A stretch of 15,507 nt of DNA from Bacteroidota bacterium (GTDB lineage Bacteria; Bacteroidota; Bacteroidia; Chitinophagales; Chitinophagaceae): positions 1 through 15,507 of the forward strand of contig JAEWJV010000177.1 in NCBI GenBank assembly GCA_023386395.1, written 5' to 3'. Within the stretch, counting starts at the first letter, position 1. Every line of letters begins with the position of its first letter. Positions 1 through 8,500 of this stretch are shown piece by piece. The position numbers and the translations under genes are program-made. The notes under the pieces were generated by a model. It worked only from the letters and a program-made list of their open reading frames with translations, was not told the origin of the DNA and did not search any database.

Positions 1-1
1 A

Positions 2-1939
2 AGTATGGCTGTCTCAGAAAAAACAGCAAAGAATTTTTTTGGAACACCTGAAAATGCAATAGGAAAAACGATACGTTTCAACAATAAAAAAGATTTTATT
101 ATTACTGCTGTATTTAAAGATTTGCCACAAAATGTATCACGCCGGTTTGATTATGTAATTAGCTGGGAAGCCTTTCTCGATGAACGGCCCTGGATGAAAG
201 AGTGGGGCAATTCAGGTCCGCAGTGTTTTGTGCTTTTATCTCCTAATGCAAATGCAGCCCTTGTTGATAAAAAGTTTACTCATTTTTTAGACACATATAA
301 CAAAGACCAAAATGATGCCTATCACATACAATTAGGTCTTCAAAAATTTGATGAAGTGTATTTACACAATCATTTTGAAGAAGGAAAAGTAGCAGGAGGG
401 CGAATTGAATATGTCAATCTTTTCAGCATTATAGCTATTTTCATTTTGCTGATTGCCTGCATCAATTTTATGAATCTTACAACTGCCCGCTCGGTTAAAA
501 GAGCAAAAGAAGTTGGCGTGCGTAAAGCCATTGGCGCCGTTCGTTTTTCATTAATCCGCCAGTTCATCAGCGAATCTTTGCTGCTTACTACTTTTGCAGT
601 TACCATCGGTTTATTGTTAATGATATTATTACTTCCGTTGTTTAATGAAGTAACACAAAGACAAATGCAATTGCCGTTTCATGAACTTTCATTCTGGCTG
701 CAGGTGTTTGCTATTACGTTAATCACAGCATTTATATCTGGTATTTATCCCGCATGGTATTTATCTTCTTTTAATCCTGTAAAAGTTTTAAAAGGAACAG
801 CAAAGCTAAGCACAGGTGCAGTATGGTTTCGCAAAGGTTTAGTGGTGTTTCAGTTTGTTCTTTCTTTTGTGTTGATTACAGGAACGATTGTAGTCTCAAG
901 ACAAATAAGCTTTATTCAAGCTAAAAACATTGGTTACGATAAAGACAACCTTGTTTATGTTCCGTTGGAAGGTGACCTGGTAACGAAATATTCAACCTTT
1001 AAAACAGAAGCTGAAAAATTGAGCGGCATACAAAGCATTAGCCGTATTTCTGACGACCCAAGTGATTTAGACCAGCAAACAACCGGTGTTGATTGGGAAG
1101 GAAGGCAACCAGACACTAAAATTTCTTTCGAGCACCAGGGCATAGGTTATGATTTTGTACGCACCATGAAATTGAGCATGGCTGATGGTCGCGATTTTTA
1201 TAAAAGTTTTACAACAGATAAAGATGGATACATACTGAACGAAACAGCAGTAAGAGATATAAACTATAAAAACCCTGTAGGAAAATTCATAACAGTAAAC
1301 GGGCACAAAGGCAAAATTATCGGCGTTATAAAAGATTTCAATTTCAGGTCACTGCACGAACAGATACAACCAATGATTTTACGATTTGCTGAATACGATA
1401 CTCATGGAAGCATATTGTTGCGTATAGAAGCCGGCAAAACCAAAGAAACACTTGCAGGTATTGAAAGGATTTGCAAAGAATTAAACCCTGCATTTCCTGT
1501 TACTTATTTTTTTATGGATAAAGAGTACTGGAAATTATACCAGGCCGAACAGGTAATAGGAAAATTATCTAACATTTTCGCAGGCTTAGCCATCTTTATT
1601 TCCTGTTTGGGTTTATTGGGATTAATCATGTTTACAGCCGAACAGCGAACGAAAGAAATTGGTATTCGCAAAGTGTTGGGCGCTTCAGTAAGCAGTATCA
1701 TACAATTACTTTCCACCGACCTTTTTAAACTCGTAATAGTCGCTGTTCTCATTGCATCACCTGTTGCGTGGTGGGCCATGAACAGTTGGCTGAATAATTA
1801 TGCTTATAAAATAAATATTAGCTGGTGGATGTTTGTGTTAGCAACTGCATTAGTGGTTTTTATAACTGCATTTACCATTAGCTTCCAGGCAATAAAAGCG
1901 GCGGTGGCAAACCCGGTGAAGAGTTTGAGAAGTGAGTAG
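2..1939 (+). CDS. ABC transporter permease, MacB/FtsX type (5' end outside window)
   Basis: Inner-membrane permease of the MacB/FtsX superfamily, which works with a separate ATPase in export or in mechanotransmission across the envelope. The first ATG in the window (base 5) is internal: the codon before it is open, and the protein aligns with about residue 146 of the complete paralogue at 2658-5042, so roughly 145 residues including the first membrane helix are missing. Numbering from that ATG, the rest of the first periplasmic domain covers 1-130, a helix lies at about 137-157 followed by the FtsX signature (TTARSVKRAKEVGVRKAIGA), then further helices and a second periplasmic domain. The second FtsX domain carries QRTKEIGIRKVLGAS, and the protein ends ANPVKSLRSE, the usual C-terminus of this Bacteroidota family. 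Substrate unknown; no ATPase gene is in the window. Confidence 0.93.
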   Translation, partial: SMAVSEKTAKNFFGTPENAIGKTIRFNNKKDFIITAVFKDLPQNVSRRFDYVISWEAFLDERPWMKEWGNSGPQCFVLLSPNANAALVDKKFTHFLDTYNKDQNDAYHIQLGLQKFDEVYLHNHFEEGKVAGGRIEYVNLFSIIAIFILLIACINFMNLTTARSVKRAKEVGVRKAIGAVRFSLIRQFISESLLLTTFAVTIGLLLMILLLPLFNEVTQRQMQLPFHELSFWLQVFAITLITAFISGIYPAWYLSSFNPVKVLKGTAKLSTGAVWFRKGLVVFQFVLSFVLITGTIVVSRQISFIQAKNIGYDKDNLVYVPLEGDLVTKYSTFKTEAEKLSGIQSISRISDDPSDLDQQTTGVDWEGRQPDTKISFEHQGIGYDFVRTMKLSMADGRDFYKSFTTDKDGYILNETAVRDINYKNPVGKFITVNGHKGKIIGVIKDFNFRSLHEQIQPMILRFAEYDTHGSILLRIEAGKTKETLAGIERICKELNPAFPVTYFFMDKEYWKLYQAEQVIGKLSNIFAGLAIFISCLGLLGLIMFTAEQRTKEIGIRKVLGASVSSIIQLLSTDLFKLVIVAVLIASPVAWWAMNSWLNNYAYKINISWWMFVLATALVVFITAFTISFQAIKAAVANPVKSLRSE

Positions 1940-1975
1940 TTAATTAGCTGATGTGCTAATGTATTGATGAAAGAA

Positions 1976-2008
1976 TGTGAAAATTGGAAAATTGGAAAAT
2001 GTGAAAAT
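1976..2008. repeat. AT-rich short tandem repeat
   Basis: Directly after the first permease gene a short unit is repeated: GGAAAATT occurs twice in tandem, flanked on both sides by TGTGAAAAT. Low-complexity spacer; no function can be assigned. Confidence 0.6.
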
Positions 2009-2086
2009 AAAAAACAGACTTATTTGTTGATTCACTAACAATAATGGTTGAGCGAAATTGGATCTCGTAATTTTAATTCTTAATTG

Positions 2087-2393
2087 AATAGCCGTGCCGT
2101 TTTGCAAGACTTTCCCCGTAACTCTTCTCTGCAATACGATGCTATCTTCCCGGTAAATTATTATGCGCAGCAATTCACAACTCATGGTGGCGATCATGGT
2201 TGGATAACAATAGAAGAAGATGTAAACGATTATAGTCTTAGAACATTCCTTCTGCTAAATCCGGATGCCAATAGGTCAACGATATGTTTTACAAGCAGTA
2301 TATTCAACGCGCCGCCTTTCCAGGTGGCCTTTATCATTTGAAGGTGATAATTTCTGTAATGGTAACAGCAAAGAACAAAATATTAATCTAAAT
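2087..2393 (+). pseudogene. Relic of a third MacB/FtsX-type permease
   Basis: The plus strand reads AVLQDFPRNSSLQYDAIFP and then an acidic stretch followed by TFLLLNPDAN. This matches the end of the first periplasmic domain of the flanking permeases (compare GVMKDMPENSQIKGDVVLS and YLLLKPNTN in the complete copy). Near 2280 the match moves to another frame, where GDNFCNGNSKEQNIN corresponds to the GDNKTGNIN region just before the second membrane helix. No FtsX domain follows and no start codon context precedes, so only about 100 codons of a frameshifted relic remain. It sits between two intact paralogues, suggesting a former array of at least three permeases. That it is a permease relic is inferred from motif order, not from an alignment score. 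Confidence 0.6.
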
Positions 2394-2599
2394 GGTCCAC
2401 AATGCGCAAATTCCATTTGTAATGTTTTTGCACTGCCCAATCTAAATGTTCATCTGCGTACAAAAAATCGTCCGATTCCGGACATTTTTTTAATGCTTTT
2501 ACTCTTCAAAAATGAAGTTTGCGTGGTGGCTTCGGCATTGGCATATTCGTTGTGGCAATTTTCTATAAAAGGACTTCAATCGTAGAGGGTTAAAGCTTT
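2383..2599 (-). pseudogene. Decayed unknown gene, C-terminal part
   Basis: The minus strand gives a protein-like reading that no other feature explains: SPFIENCHNEYANAEATT, a lysine-rich stretch, then CPESDDFLYADEHLDWAVQK and KWNLRIVDHLD before a TAA at 2383-2385. The two halves are in different frames and join at a run of seven A (about 2480-2490). An in-frame TGA stands just upstream of SPFIEN. I do not recognise the family. It abuts the permease relic, so this spacer looks like a patchwork of inactivated genes. It could be a chance reading, but the residue composition is ordinary protein. Confidence 0.35.
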
Positions 2600-2657
2600 A
2601 TTGGAATTTCATACGCAGATTTTTATCCGGCTAACTTTACTTCATAAACCAATATAA

Positions 2658-5042
2658 ATGTTTAAAAATTATTTCAAGACTGCTTTTCGTAATTTATGGA
2701 AACATAAAGCTTTTTCGTTGCTGAATATTTTAGGCCTGACGGTTGGATTAACCGCCTGCTTCCTCATTTTTTTATATGTAAAATTTGAATTGAGTTACGA
2801 TGCTTTTAACTCCAAAGCAGATCGCATTTACCGGATTGTTTGTGATATAAAGACACCAACCGAAACTTTGCATGCAGGAGGTCCATCATGGGCAGTTCCA
2901 CCCAATGCAAAAGATGAATTTCCGGAAGTTGAACAGTTTGTAAGGATTGCGGGTGGAGACAATGTATTGATAAGAAAAGGCAATATCAAATTCCAGGAGG
3001 ACAATGCTATGTGGGCTGATTCGGCTTTTTTTAAGGTGTTTGATTTTAAATTATTAAAGGGCAATCCCAATACCGCATTAAAGGAACCGTTTAGTGTAGT
3101 ATTTACCGAAACGGCAGCTAAAAAATATTTTGGGAAAACCGACCCTGTGGGGCAAACCTTATTAATTACAGGAGATGGCCTGCCCGCCACTGTTACCGGC
3201 GTAATGAAAGATATGCCGGAGAACTCGCAGATAAAAGGCGACGTAGTATTGTCAATGAGTACAATTACCCAAAAATTCAATGCAGGCCTGGATAGCCAGT
3301 GGGGCAATTATGGTGCCTCTGCCTACCTGTTGCTCAAACCCAATACAAATGCCAAAGCGCTGGAGAAAAAGCTGCCTGCTTTTTTAGAACGCCGCAATGG
3401 AACAGAAATGAAGCAGTTGCAAATGTACCCCACCTTATTGCTAGAGCCATTAAGATATGTGTACCTGCATTCCACACGTGGCGATAACAAAACAGGTAAC
3501 ATCAATAACGTTTATATATTCTCAATTATCGCCGTATTTATACTGCTCATTGCTTGTATAAATTTTATAAACCTCACTACCGCCCGTTCCGCCGAACGGG
3601 CAAAAGAAGTGGGTATAAGAAAAGTGGTGGGAGCAGAAAAGCATCAATTACGGCTGCAATTTATTGGAGAATCTGTCATTCTCTGTTTTATCGCTTTTGT
3701 GCTTTCCGTCTTATTTTCCGTGTTGCTGCTTCCATTGTTTAACCAGCTTGCCGGCAAGACTATCAGTACCGGTATTTTCTCGCAGCCGCTTTATGTTCTG
3801 TACCTGTTCATAGCGAGTTGTATCATAGGATTCCTGGCAGGCTTTTATCCGGCTGTAGTGCTTTCATCTTATAAACCGGTCGCTGTATTAAAAGGAAGGT
3901 TTGCAACGGGCACCCGTGGCATTTTATTAAGAAAAGGGCTGGTAGTAACGCAGTTTACCATTTCCATCGCACTCATCATATCAACGATTGTGGTGTATAA
4001 TCAAATGCAATACATGCGCAACCAGGACCTGGGTTTTAATAAGAACCAGATGATGATCATTGATACATACGGTGATCCTGCAAAAAATACATTCGCACAG
4101 TCTGTAAAAGATATACCTGATGTTAAGTCTGTTTCGTTGACGGGAAGTGTTCCCGGTGGCGGTAATCCGGGTGCTTACTCGCAGATAGAAAATGTAAAAG
4201 GCGATATGCAAATCGCCAATCTTGATTTATACTTTGTTGACTTTGACTACATCGGGCAATTCCAGATACAGATGATTGCCGGGCGGGGTTTCTCTAAAGA
4301 CTTTGGAACCGATACCACACAGGCGATGGTTTTAAATGAGGCTGCGGTAAAAATGTTCGGCTATAAAAACCCGAAGGATGCCATCGGTAAAAAATTCAGC
4401 CAGTGGGGAAGGGAAGGGAAAATTATTGGTGTGATGAAAGATTTTCATTTTCGTTCGTTGCAACAGGATATAAAGCCGTTAAGCATGCGCATAGAGCCCG
4501 GCGGCTGCAATCTTGTGGCTGTAAAGCTTTCATCCGGTAACTACAAAAAAACAGTCTCTTCCATAGAAAATAAATGGAAACAATTAATGCCTAACCGCCC
4601 ATTCAGTTATTACTTTTTAGACGAATTTTTTGACAGGCAATATAAAAGCGAAGTACGTTTTGGGAATCTTTTTTTAAACTTTGCTATACTGGCAATTTTT
4701 ATTTCCTGCCTGGGTTTGTTAGGTCTCGCATCTTATAGCACTATGCAGCGCACGAAAGAAATCGGTGTGCGTAAAGTAATGGGTGCCTCTGTATCAAATA
4801 TTGTAAACCTGCTATCGAAAGATTTTCTAACGCTTGTACTGATCGCTTTTGTTATTGCGGTGCCCATCGCATGGGTTGGCATGCATAAATGGTTAGAAGG
4901 TTTTGCTTACCGGGTTAACCTGGGGTGGACCGCGTTTGCTTTGGCGGGCATGATCGCCGTGGTTATTGCGTTTGCAACAGTAAGTTTTCAATCAATAAAA
5001 GCAGCGATTGCAAATCCTGTGACGAGTTTGAGAGCAGAATAA
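2658..5042 (+). CDS. ABC transporter permease, MacB/FtsX type
   Basis: Complete 794-residue inner-membrane permease of the MacB/FtsX superfamily in its duplicated eight-helix form, typical of Bacteroidota. The N-terminus MFKNYFKTAFRNLWKHKAFS is the family start and supports the ATG at 2658. Helix 1 spans about 21-42; periplasmic domain 1 about 45-280; helices at about 285-305, 337-360 and 377-402 form the first FtsX domain (TTARSAERAKEVGIRKVVGA at 307-326). Helix 5 is at about 426-446, periplasmic domain 2 at about 450-670, and the last three helices at about 674-694, 721-742 and 757-776 with QRTKEIGVRKVMGAS between the first two. It ends ANPVTSLRAE. It is a paralogue of the upstream permease, 718 bases away with relics in between, so the two are not tightly coupled. 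No clear Shine-Dalgarno precedes it. The partner ATPase and substrate are not visible. Confidence 0.95.
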   Translation: MFKNYFKTAFRNLWKHKAFSLLNILGLTVGLTACFLIFLYVKFELSYDAFNSKADRIYRIVCDIKTPTETLHAGGPSWAVPPNAKDEFPEVEQFVRIAGGDNVLIRKGNIKFQEDNAMWADSAFFKVFDFKLLKGNPNTALKEPFSVVFTETAAKKYFGKTDPVGQTLLITGDGLPATVTGVMKDMPENSQIKGDVVLSMSTITQKFNAGLDSQWGNYGASAYLLLKPNTNAKALEKKLPAFLERRNGTEMKQLQMYPTLLLEPLRYVYLHSTRGDNKTGNINNVYIFSIIAVFILLIACINFINLTTARSAERAKEVGIRKVVGAEKHQLRLQFIGESVILCFIAFVLSVLFSVLLLPLFNQLAGKTISTGIFSQPLYVLYLFIASCIIGFLAGFYPAVVLSSYKPVAVLKGRFATGTRGILLRKGLVVTQFTISIALIISTIVVYNQMQYMRNQDLGFNKNQMMIIDTYGDPAKNTFAQSVKDIPDVKSVSLTGSVPGGGNPGAYSQIENVKGDMQIANLDLYFVDFDYIGQFQIQMIAGRGFSKDFGTDTTQAMVLNEAAVKMFGYKNPKDAIGKKFSQWGREGKIIGVMKDFHFRSLQQDIKPLSMRIEPGGCNLVAVKLSSGNYKKTVSSIENKWKQLMPNRPFSYYFLDEFFDRQYKSEVRFGNLFLNFAILAIFISCLGLLGLASYSTMQRTKEIGVRKVMGASVSNIVNLLSKDFLTLVLIAFVIAVPIAWVGMHKWLEGFAYRVNLGWTAFALAGMIAVVIAFATVSFQSIKAAIANPVTSLRAE

Positions 5043-5049
5043 TGTTTTT

Positions 5050-5276
5050 ACTTTTAAACGGGCAGAAACTACCACCAATGCCGAAACATATATTATTTTC
5101 AGGATGCGGTGCAACCCTTCGCTATTTTCTAAAAGTGAGATTGATCCTGGCACCAATCCTGCGGCTGGTTTTGGGCACATGATGTTCATAATAATCTTGC
5201 ATGGTTGCACCCATTAATGGAAAACGCGGAATTAGAGAACCCAAAACTGGCAGACGAAATATTTTTTGGAAATTAA
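5050..5276 (+). pseudogene. Decayed unknown gene, C-terminal fragment
   Basis: Directly after the permease the plus strand reads NPSLFSKSEIDPGTNPAAGF and then, one frame over from about 5175, AHDVHNNLAWLHPLMENAEL followed by NPKLADEIFFGN and a TAA at 5274-5276. Both halves look like soluble protein and join at one frameshift. There is no start codon or ribosome site. The family is not recognised. Confidence 0.3.
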
Positions 5277-5557
5277 AAACAATAATTCAATCGATCTTGA
5301 TTTGGGTAAAAGACTCTTAACGTAAAAAACAAAAAAGAACAATGAGAGAAAAACGGTAATTCATCAAATCATTCAACCTTTACATTCAAATGAAGTTAGC
5401 ATAATAATTCGAACGCGATGGGTGATGTCCAATCGCGAAACAGGCAGGTTGTTTGGTTAGTATGCAGAGCTTTTATTGTTGCACATCGAAAAGATATTTA
5501 AAGACCGGGGTCGTCTTGTTTAGCCGCATGCCACTACAGAAAGCTTAAATCATTTCC
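5277..5557. other. Intergenic stretch without a recognisable gene
   Basis: No convincing reading frame. The only structure seen is a short inverted repeat, CGCGAT at 5414-5419 and ATCGCG at 5432-5437, with a 12-base loop and no T-tract, so it is not a good terminator candidate. Confidence 0.5.
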
Positions 5558-5845
5558 TCAGGGCGCTGTAATGGCATAAGTTAATGTAGTACTGTAAGTG
5601 CCAGCCGAAGTATTCACGAAAGCAGCATTGCCAGGCTGTGTAAAATACTTCAGGTTAACGTTTTGGGAGAGCGTAGGATTGGTGGAAACAATGATGTTTT
5701 GATTGCTTAGAGAGAGCGCTGTAGTAGCGCCAGTTAGCCCTGGTGCTGTGGGGTTAGGGGTAGAAGTAAGGTTTATATTACTGATTTCAATAAACTTTAA
5801 TCCGTTTTTAAACTGTCTGTCAGGCTGCCGTTTTGAAACTAAAAC
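5558..5845 (-). pseudogene. C-terminal fragment of a secreted beta-rich protein
   Basis: A 95-residue reading on the minus strand is rich in Thr, Ser, Asn and Ala, with alternating hydrophobic residues. It ends NTSAGTYSTTLTYAITAP before a TGA, typical of the last strands of secreted beta-sandwich proteins of Bacteroidota (compare xGxYxxxVTYTxxx endings). It has no ATG, no signal peptide, and an in-frame stop just upstream (5849-5851), so only the tail survives. The plausible protein part begins near 5800; the codons between 5800 and 5845 may be shadow sequence. Exact family unknown. Confidence 0.45.
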
Positions 5846-6056
5846 CAATCAGCGGGACGAATTTTCTTTATGCCTACCATCGAACAGTTATAGCCTGGAG
5901 TTACAAACAAGCACCCTTCCCGAAAAATATGTTTGTGAGCATCCTGTTGAAAATATTGATCTGTTCAATGGCCGGGGGAAAGAAGTTACATTTACTCTTT
6001 TGGTTGAAAAGCGTAAAGTAGAAATAAAGAAATTTAAGTCGTCTGCAGATGAATAA
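5830..6056 (+). pseudogene. C-terminal fragment of a large surface/usher-like protein
   Basis: The plus frame ending at the TAA 6054-6056 reads DEFSLCLPSNSYSLELQTS, then TLPEKYV, then VENIDLFNGRGKEVTFTLLV and RKVEIKKFKSS. The pattern of a Pro-rich turn, YxLxL, SxLPxxY, and a closing strand plus basic RKVEIKKF tail resembles the last SdrD-B/prealbumin-like repeat of large Bacteroidota surface or usher-like proteins, whose loci also encode small secreted beta-sandwich proteins. No start is available and the upstream part is missing. It lies head to head with the minus-strand fragment ending at 5558. The family assignment is an inference from motif pattern. Confidence 0.4.
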
Positions 6057-6394
6057 CATGCTTGTGTGTAATGTGTTATTTTCAAGCATCGAATGTGCCT
6101 GATGGATGAGGCAGCCGACCTACAGGTAATACTTGAAATCCATTTGCCTGTATTGTTTGATGGCTCTTTTGATAAGTGCTCCCTTTTATTCATTCTATAA
6201 TAAATACCTGTCTGCCTGTTAATACTGCTACATGATTTGATAAGGAGGTGGAAATTATTTACACAATATCGTAATCATTAATATTAAAAAGTGTAGCAAG
6301 TGTCCTCAATACAAAAGCCTCTGGCTGGGATTGATGGAATATATATTTTTCTCTGCTTCTTGAGGTTGGGTATAAGCTTTGCAGGCTTTGCTAT
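6057..6394. other. Intergenic stretch before the mechanosensitive channel gene
   Basis: No gene is supported. A near-perfect anti-Shine-Dalgarno match, AAGGAGGTGG, occurs at 6242-6251 but no ATG, GTG or TTG lies at a usable distance, so it is probably fortuitous. The frame of the following channel gene stays open back to a TGA at 6332-6334 without another good start. Confidence 0.45.
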
Positions 6395-7411
6395 GTGGAT
6401 ATTAAGAATACTACCGCATATAAACAGGAACGTAAAGAAATTAAAACAGCGCACAATCCTGTAAAACAAAAGTTATGGATAGGCTCTTATTTGTTGCTGG
6501 GGCTGGCATGCCTGCTATTGTATTTTTTATTCCGCACAAAAACATTTACAGTTATTGGTAATTACCACATCTTGCTGATGCGCCTGCTGCTTGCTGCTGC
6601 AACGGGTTTTGGCGTTCTGACTATATCAAGAATTATACAGGGCATTGTAGCAAGGCGTTCCCACACACAGGCAATTCAATATAATATTACAAGGCTGATA
6701 AAACTATTGAGTGTATTGATCATTGTTTTTATTTTTATTTCTTACCTGAATTCCGATTGGTACACGGCCGCTGTTTCACTGGGCTTAATTTCGCTGCTGC
6801 TGGGTTTTGCTTTTCAAACGCCGGTTGCTTCTTTAATCGGCTGGTTTTACATTGTCATCAGAACGCCTTATAAAGTGGGTGACAGGATACAGGTAGCTCA
6901 ATTTACGGGAGACGTGGTGGAGATCAATTATTTTGATACCACGCTTTGGGAATTTGCGGGCAATTACATGACAAATGACTTGCCCAGCGGTCGTTTAATC
7001 CGTTTCCCAAACAGCCTGGTTTTCCAGAATGAGATTTATAATTATTCATGGAAAAAATTTCCATACATCTGGAATGAAATTCCTTTTCATGTAGCCTATC
7101 AAAGTGATCTTGACTGGATAGAAACGACGATCAGGCAGATTGCAAAGGCAGAAATGGGTAACGGCATGGAAGTCAGCGTTCAGCAACTTCGTGAACTCAT
7201 TAGCGAAACACCCGTGAATGAATTGGAAGTAAAAGAATATCCTTTTATCAATTTCAGAATTAATGCCAATACGTGGGTGGAGGTTTTATTGATATACCTC
7301 GTAGACCCAAAAGATGCTGCTGCGGTAAGAACCGGCCTTATCCGCAAAATACTGAAAGCGCTAAACCAGGAACCCGGAAAAGCCATGCTACCAAAAGCCG
7401 ACAATAGGTAA
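6395..7411 (+). CDS. MscS-family mechanosensitive ion channel
   Basis: 338-residue inner-membrane protein of the MscS family, channels that open under membrane tension and release solutes during hypo-osmotic shock. Membrane helices lie at about 27-46, 58-82 and 101-118. The pore-lining segment at about 123-157 is Gly/Ala-rich (SLGLISLLLGFAFQTPVASL), the hallmark of MscS helix TM3. The beta domain follows (KVGDRIQVAQFTGDVVEIN, then RFPNSLVFQ), and the C-terminal alpha/beta part runs to about 335. The start is a GTG; an overlapping ATG two bases upstream is out of frame, and no other in-frame start precedes helix 1. No Shine-Dalgarno is seen. The gene is single, with relics on both sides. The channel function is sure at family level; gating properties cannot be read from the sequence. 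Confidence 0.9.
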   Translation: MDIKNTTAYKQERKEIKTAHNPVKQKLWIGSYLLLGLACLLLYFLFRTKTFTVIGNYHILLMRLLLAAATGFGVLTISRIIQGIVARRSHTQAIQYNITRLIKLLSVLIIVFIFISYLNSDWYTAAVSLGLISLLLGFAFQTPVASLIGWFYIVIRTPYKVGDRIQVAQFTGDVVEINYFDTTLWEFAGNYMTNDLPSGRLIRFPNSLVFQNEIYNYSWKKFPYIWNEIPFHVAYQSDLDWIETTIRQIAKAEMGNGMEVSVQQLRELISETPVNELEVKEYPFINFRINANTWVEVLLIYLVDPKDAAAVRTGLIRKILKALNQEPGKAMLPKADNR

Positions 7412-7433
7412 GCTTAATATAGCCAATTAAATT

Positions 7434-7594
7434 TTATTCCCGCCAGTTATCAGGGCTGTTCTGAACGCCGGAAGAATCTGCAAACAGTGTAGAGGCATAG
7501 CTATCTTTAGTATTCCCAATGCAATATCCTCACCCGGAAAAACGGCTTCTCTGTGGCCATAAAATTCTTTCTGAGATTTTGTTTTATTCACCAT
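7434..7594 (-). pseudogene. Small frameshifted gene, unknown function
   Basis: On the minus strand an ATG at 7592-7594 opens MVNKTKSQKEFYGHREAVFP followed by GEDIA. One frame over, the reading continues GNTKDSYASTLFADSSGVQN and SPDNWRE to a TAA at 7434-7436. Restoring one base gives a hydrophilic protein of about 53 residues. The family is not recognised; I infer a small cytosolic protein. It is either a recent pseudogene or a sequencing indel. The rest of the gap, 7595-7753, shows no gene. Confidence 0.35.
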
Positions 7595-7753
7595 ACAGTC
7601 AACAAAAGCAGATCATTGTGGTTGAGCCGCTAATAACGGTCATTGTATTATGAAAATGCAAAGAATTATAGCTATGCAACTAACATTCATTAATTAATGT
7701 AAAATCAGGCTTACATTTTGTTATCATTTCCTTCTAATTTTAAAATTTCTTTT

Positions 7754-8461
7754 ATGCCAACAATTGATACACTTGAAGCGCTTTTAAAACACGAGTTAAA
7801 AGATTTGTATTCTGCCGAAACACAGATCATAAAATCATTGCCTGAATTAATTGATGCAGCAACAAATGCTGATTTAAAAATGGCTTTGACTGAGCATCTT
7901 TCTGTGACTAAAAAGCAAAAGGAACGGCTTAATACAATCCAGAAGTTTTTAGGTGAAAAAAAAATTGCACCAAAAAGCAAAGGTTTTTTTGCAAATCTTT
8001 TCCAAAGCAGTGAAGGAGAAGAACATTGCAAGGCAATGGAAGGTTTGGTGAAAGAAGGCAACTCGTTGCTAAAAGAAGATATGCAACCGGAAGTTCTGGA
8101 TGCTGCCATCATTGCGGCTGCGCAAAAAATTGAACATTATGAAATAAGCAGCTACGGCACGGCCAAAGCTTTTGCAATGCAATTACAATTGCCGAAAGTG
8201 GCAATGCTGCTTGAAGAAACCCTTAAGGAAGAATATGCAGCTGATGATTCTCTAACTAAAATTGCTTTATCAAAAGTAAATCTCCAGGCAGAAACAGAAA
8301 GCTCTGCCAAAAAAGCTGTAAAGCCGAAAACTGTACAGGCAGCAGGCAAGGCAACCCCTAAAAAGTCATCTCCCAAAAAGGTAAAAGCCGCTCCCGTTAA
8401 AAAGGCAAAATCAGCTTCTTCCCAAAAAGCAAAAACTGCAAAAGCGAAAAGTAAAAGATAA
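7754..8461 (+). CDS. DUF892 ferritin-like protein with histone-like Lys/Ala tail
   Basis: Protein of 235 residues. Residues 1-170 match the DUF892 (YciE/YciF) family, four-helix ferritin-like bundles linked to stress responses whose biochemical role is not settled. Visible hallmarks are LKDLYSAE (15-22), TEHL (46-49), CKAMEGLVKEG (92-102) and AAAQKIEHYEISSYGT (121-136), which supply the Glu and His residues expected at a di-metal site. A TTG 36 bases upstream (7718) is in frame, but ATG 7754 is preferred because the family begins right there with the helix TIDTLEALLKHELKDLYSAE. Residues about 183-235 are an unusual extension with 18 Lys and 12 Ala in 53 residues, no acidic residue, and repeated PKK/AKxAK motifs like histone H1 or Hc1 tails, which suggests DNA or polyanion binding (inference). 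Confidence 0.9.
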   Translation: MPTIDTLEALLKHELKDLYSAETQIIKSLPELIDAATNADLKMALTEHLSVTKKQKERLNTIQKFLGEKKIAPKSKGFFANLFQSSEGEEHCKAMEGLVKEGNSLLKEDMQPEVLDAAIIAAAQKIEHYEISSYGTAKAFAMQLQLPKVAMLLEETLKEEYAADDSLTKIALSKVNLQAETESSAKKAVKPKTVQAAGKATPKKSSPKKVKAAPVKKAKSASSQKAKTAKAKSKR

Positions 8462-8500
8462 CAGCCTTACTTTAAATGCGCAATTTATATAACAAAAACT

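Noticed and set aside
5414..5437. CGCGAT/ATCGCG inverted repeat as a terminator
   Set aside because: Stem of only six pairs, 12-base loop, no T-tract, and it is nearly 400 bases after the permease stop.
5888..6193. Minus-strand reading frame of 101 codons
   Set aside because: It is largely antisense to the plus-strand surface-protein tail, with Cys/Arg/Ser-rich random composition.
6242..6251. AAGGAGGTGG, a near-perfect Shine-Dalgarno sequence
   Set aside because: No ATG, GTG or TTG follows at 4-12 bases and no protein-like frame begins there; genes in this window do not use Shine-Dalgarno sites.
7718..7753. Upstream TTG start for the DUF892 protein
   Set aside because: The added residues are not family-like, and the ATG at 7754 directly precedes the conserved first helix.
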